Both the position numbers and the translations under genes were made by a program. From an uncultured Arcobacter sp. (GTDB lineage: Bacteria; Campylobacterota; Campylobacteria; Campylobacterales; Arcobacteraceae), in contig CAJXWI010000146.1 of NCBI GenBank assembly GCA_913062735.1, positions 1 to 6,664 on the forward strand: 6,664 bases of DNA, given 5' to 3'. This document shows, piece by piece, positions 5,646 to 6,664 of this stretch; within the stretch, counting starts at the first letter, position 1, and each line of letters opens with the position of its first letter. Below the pieces are notes generated by a model. It was not told where the DNA came from, did not search any database, and saw only the letters and a program-made list of their open reading frames with translations.

Positions 5646-6035
5646 TTAATTCTTAAATCCAGTCAACTTTGATAACTCTTTTAGTGAAAGTACCCCTAAA
5701 ATTAGTGTTCCATTTATTTCCCATGTGGGAAACCCTTTAATTTTTTTATCAATGCATAATTGAGTTTGACTGTTTATGCCATCTCTTGCACATTCAACTA
5801 CATTAAGTTCTCTATAAGCTTGCTTACCAAATAATTCACTTTGATTAAGGCAATTAGGACACCAATATGCTGAATATTTAACTACACCATTATCTTTAAG
5901 GTATTTTGCCAACTCGATTGATTCCCTAGTGCTTTCTGAGGTGACTATAAGTTCTCTCTGATTATTTAAGTGGGAGCTATGTACAACACTTGGTAAAGTA
6001 AGCAAAACTAATAGTGGGATTAATAGGCGTTTCAT
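5646..6035 (-). CDS. Secreted thioredoxin-like protein (VKOR C-terminal domain type)
   Basis: A 129-residue protein with a likely signal peptide (Lys2-Arg3, hydrophobic 4-14, possible cleavage after Ser20), placing it in the periplasm or thylakoid lumen. The thioredoxin-like core has the active site WCPNC with Cys59 and Cys62, a second pair Cys82 and Cys94, and the cis-proline loop GFPTWEING with Pro103. The order YWCPNC, LFGKQA, VEC, QLC, GFPTWEINGT and LSLKELSKLTGF closely follows the thioredoxin domain fused to VKOR in many cyanobacteria and in plant LTO1, which helps form disulfides in exported proteins. Here no VKOR membrane part is attached, so a partner encoded elsewhere is inferred. 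Its ATG overlaps the stop of the upstream 50-residue ORF (ATGA), implying translational coupling. Confidence 0.86.
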   Translation of the reverse strand: MKRLLIPLLVLLTLPSVVHSSHLNNQRELIVTSESTRESIELAKYLKDNGVVKYSAYWCPNCLNQSELFGKQAYRELNVVECARDGINSQTQLCIDKKIKGFPTWEINGTLILGVLSLKELSKLTGFKN

Positions 6036-6184
6036 TTATTTACTACTTTTCCTCCATATTTTCTAACTATCTTATCAAGCAAAATTCGTATATCTTTATT
6101 TTTAAGTTTCTCTATTTGCTGAAGATTTTCAAGAAGATCACATATTTGATCCTGTGTATCTTCATTTAATTCACTTACTGCCAT
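6032..6184 (-). CDS. Small helical ORF, 50 residues, coupled to the thioredoxin-like gene
   Basis: An open frame on the minus strand from ATG 6184-6182 to TGA 6034-6032. It starts MAVSELNEDTQDQICDLLEN, continues LQQIEKLKNKDIRILLDKIV and ends RKYGGKVVNK. It is strongly amphipathic and charged, with probable helices over most of its length, one Cys (15), and no signal peptide or membrane segment. The start of the thioredoxin-like gene overlaps its stop by 4 nt (ATGA), the standard arrangement for coupled translation, which supports that it is real. The function is unknown. The protein looks cytoplasmic while its neighbour is exported, so a direct complex is not obvious. Confidence 0.72.
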   Translation of the reverse strand: MAVSELNEDTQDQICDLLENLQQIEKLKNKDIRILLDKIVRKYGGKVVNK

Positions 6185-6198
6185 TTATATTTTGAGTT

Positions 6199-6204
6199 TT
6201 TATA
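6199..6204 (-). promoter_or_regulatory. Possible -10 element for the small ORF/thioredoxin-like operon
   Basis: The minus strand reads TATAAA 14 nt before the ATG at 6184. It is one base off consensus and would give a very short leader, and other AT-rich matches exist farther up. It is a weak call. Confidence 0.25.
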
Positions 6205-6273
6205 TTCCAATCTTAAATCAAAAGTAAATTTACATACTTATTGTATTTATATTTTTTTATTGCTATTTTTTTA

Positions 6274-6316
6274 AAGCGGGCTAAGGTTCATATCTCCACG
6301 AGGATTTAGTCCGCTT
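6274..6316. repeat. Strong imperfect hairpin, possible structured RNA or terminator-like element
   Basis: AAGCGGGCTAA (6274-6284) pairs with TTAGTCCGCTT (6306-6316): 11 pairs, one of them G-T on the plus strand (A-C on the minus). The 21-nt loop contains a smaller TCC-ACGA-GGA stem-loop at 6295-6304. Outside it, TTAA can extend the stem with one bulged A. The G-T pair means the structure is fully paired only if transcribed rightward. The 3' flank is AATTTTAAAG on plus and A-rich on minus, so it is not a classic intrinsic terminator. It lies at the point where base composition shifts and just before an open frame without a start codon. Confidence 0.5.
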
Positions 6317-6491
6317 AATTTTAAAGTTTCAGATAATTTTAGGATCACTTTTTTACTCATCCAATAAAACCAAAAATGAGCTTCTTGAACATGTCGACAA
6401 AAACGGCCCTAAAGGTAGTCGTACATACCTCAGTCAAAAAGAATTCGATAAGCACTTCGATGAATTCCAAGAGAAAAGTGATGCCGAGTAA
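6285..6491 (+). pseudogene. Open frame lacking a usual start codon; fragment or atypically initiated small gene
   Basis: The frame is open from after TAA 6282-6284 to TAA 6489-6491 (68 codons). Residues from about 6360 on read like a true hydrophilic protein: SSNKTKNELLEHVDKNGPKG, then SRTYLSQKEFDKHFDEFQEK and SDAE. There is no in-frame ATG, GTG or TTG anywhere in it. Local G+C is about 39% (hand count 6361-6490), above the window norm, and the stop abuts the stop of the convergent gene at 6492. Options are a gene whose start was lost, a 5'-truncated copy, initiation at a rare codon such as ATT or ATA, or a sequencing or assembly slip near 6350-6375. I do not recognise the family. Confidence 0.45.
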
Positions 6492-6664
6492 TCAGTTTGC
6501 TACTGCTAGCTTGATGTAATCTTTTGGGGTGCGTGAATACATCGCTTTCTTTTGTAGAGAACCAGGGGAATCAAAGAAACCCAGGTAATTCGAGTTATCT
6601 TGTAAGCTTTGTACTATCCTGTTTGCACTACCTACTCGATCATCAAGGGCTTTTGCAATGACGC
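6492..6664 (-). CDS. C-terminal end of an unrecognised gene (partial, runs off the right edge)
   Basis: Read on the minus strand from the right edge, this frame is open for 56 codons to TGA at 6494-6492. The other two frames of that strand are blocked within about the first 11 codons. The visible end includes AKALDDRVGSANRIVQ, SLQDNSNYLGFFDSPG and SLQKKAMYSRTPKDYIKLAV. It appears soluble, with no membrane segment in the visible part. G+C is about 42% by hand count, clearly above the metG region. I cannot assign a family from this tail; its start lies outside the window. The stop is directly adjacent to the stop of the opposing open frame. Confidence 0.7.
   Translation of the reverse strand, partial: VIAKALDDRVGSANRIVQSLQDNSNYLGFFDSPGSLQKKAMYSRTPKDYIKLAVAN

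Noticed and set aside
6376..6519. Open frame on + starting at ATG 6376 (47 codons)
   Set aside because: Its product is a low-complexity Ser/Thr/Lys/Val mix, typical of a shifted frame. It overlaps both the better protein-like frame ending at 6491 and the minus-strand partial gene ending at 6492.

Overview
This window looks like chromosomal sequence from a marine picocyanobacterium, most likely a high-light-adapted Prochlorococcus. Several things point there. The base composition is very AT-rich (hand counts of sample stretches give about 30% G+C), genes are packed tightly on both strands, and Shine-Dalgarno sites are weak or absent. The gene content fits as well: a cyanobacterial CCB2/CCB4-type cytochrome b6 heme-attachment factor, a DUF1651 protein (a family I know only from Prochlorococcus and marine Synechococcus), a cyanobacterial-type ClpS and a B12-pathway CobU. 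The genus call is inference from composition and family content.

Layout, left to right. Positions 145-2296 (+) hold metG (methionyl-tRNA synthetase), overlapping an LptC-like lipoprotein gene. On the opposite strand at 2293-2919 is the CCB2/CCB4-like gene, whose stop codon overlaps the lptC stop. A short divergent promoter region (2920-3030) separates it from a + strand cluster: a small secreted or membrane protein of unknown role, cobU, trmL with an obligatory TTG start 2 nt after the cobU stop, and an elongator-type tRNA-Met(CAU) gene. Next come clpS and a DUF1651 gene, both on +.

From 5120 the window becomes a region of very small genes. I find a 43-residue ORF on the minus strand (5116-5247) with a perfect TATAAT upstream and a stop overlapping the DUF1651 stop. 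It is followed by a 49-residue single-TM ORF on + (5473-5622), also with a TATAAT. A minus-strand two-gene unit follows, in which a 50-residue helical ORF overlaps by ATGA a secreted thioredoxin-like protein resembling the C-terminal domain of VKOR-type proteins. The last ~390 bases have higher G+C (about 40% by hand count). They contain a strong imperfect hairpin, an open frame that reads like protein but has no usual start codon, and the C-terminal end of an unrecognised minus-strand gene that runs off the window.

Functionally, several genes touch translation and protein quality (metG, trmL, tRNA-Met, clpS), which is notable because MetRS and tRNA-Met work directly together. Others serve the cell envelope (lptC), photosynthetic electron transport (CCB-like), corrinoid synthesis (cobU) and extracytoplasmic thiol chemistry (Trx-like). 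Most of this is ordinary core genome. I do not see a defence system, CRISPR array, insertion sequence or prophage. The parts most worth a second look are the small ORFs and the start-less frame with its hairpin near 6270-6491.
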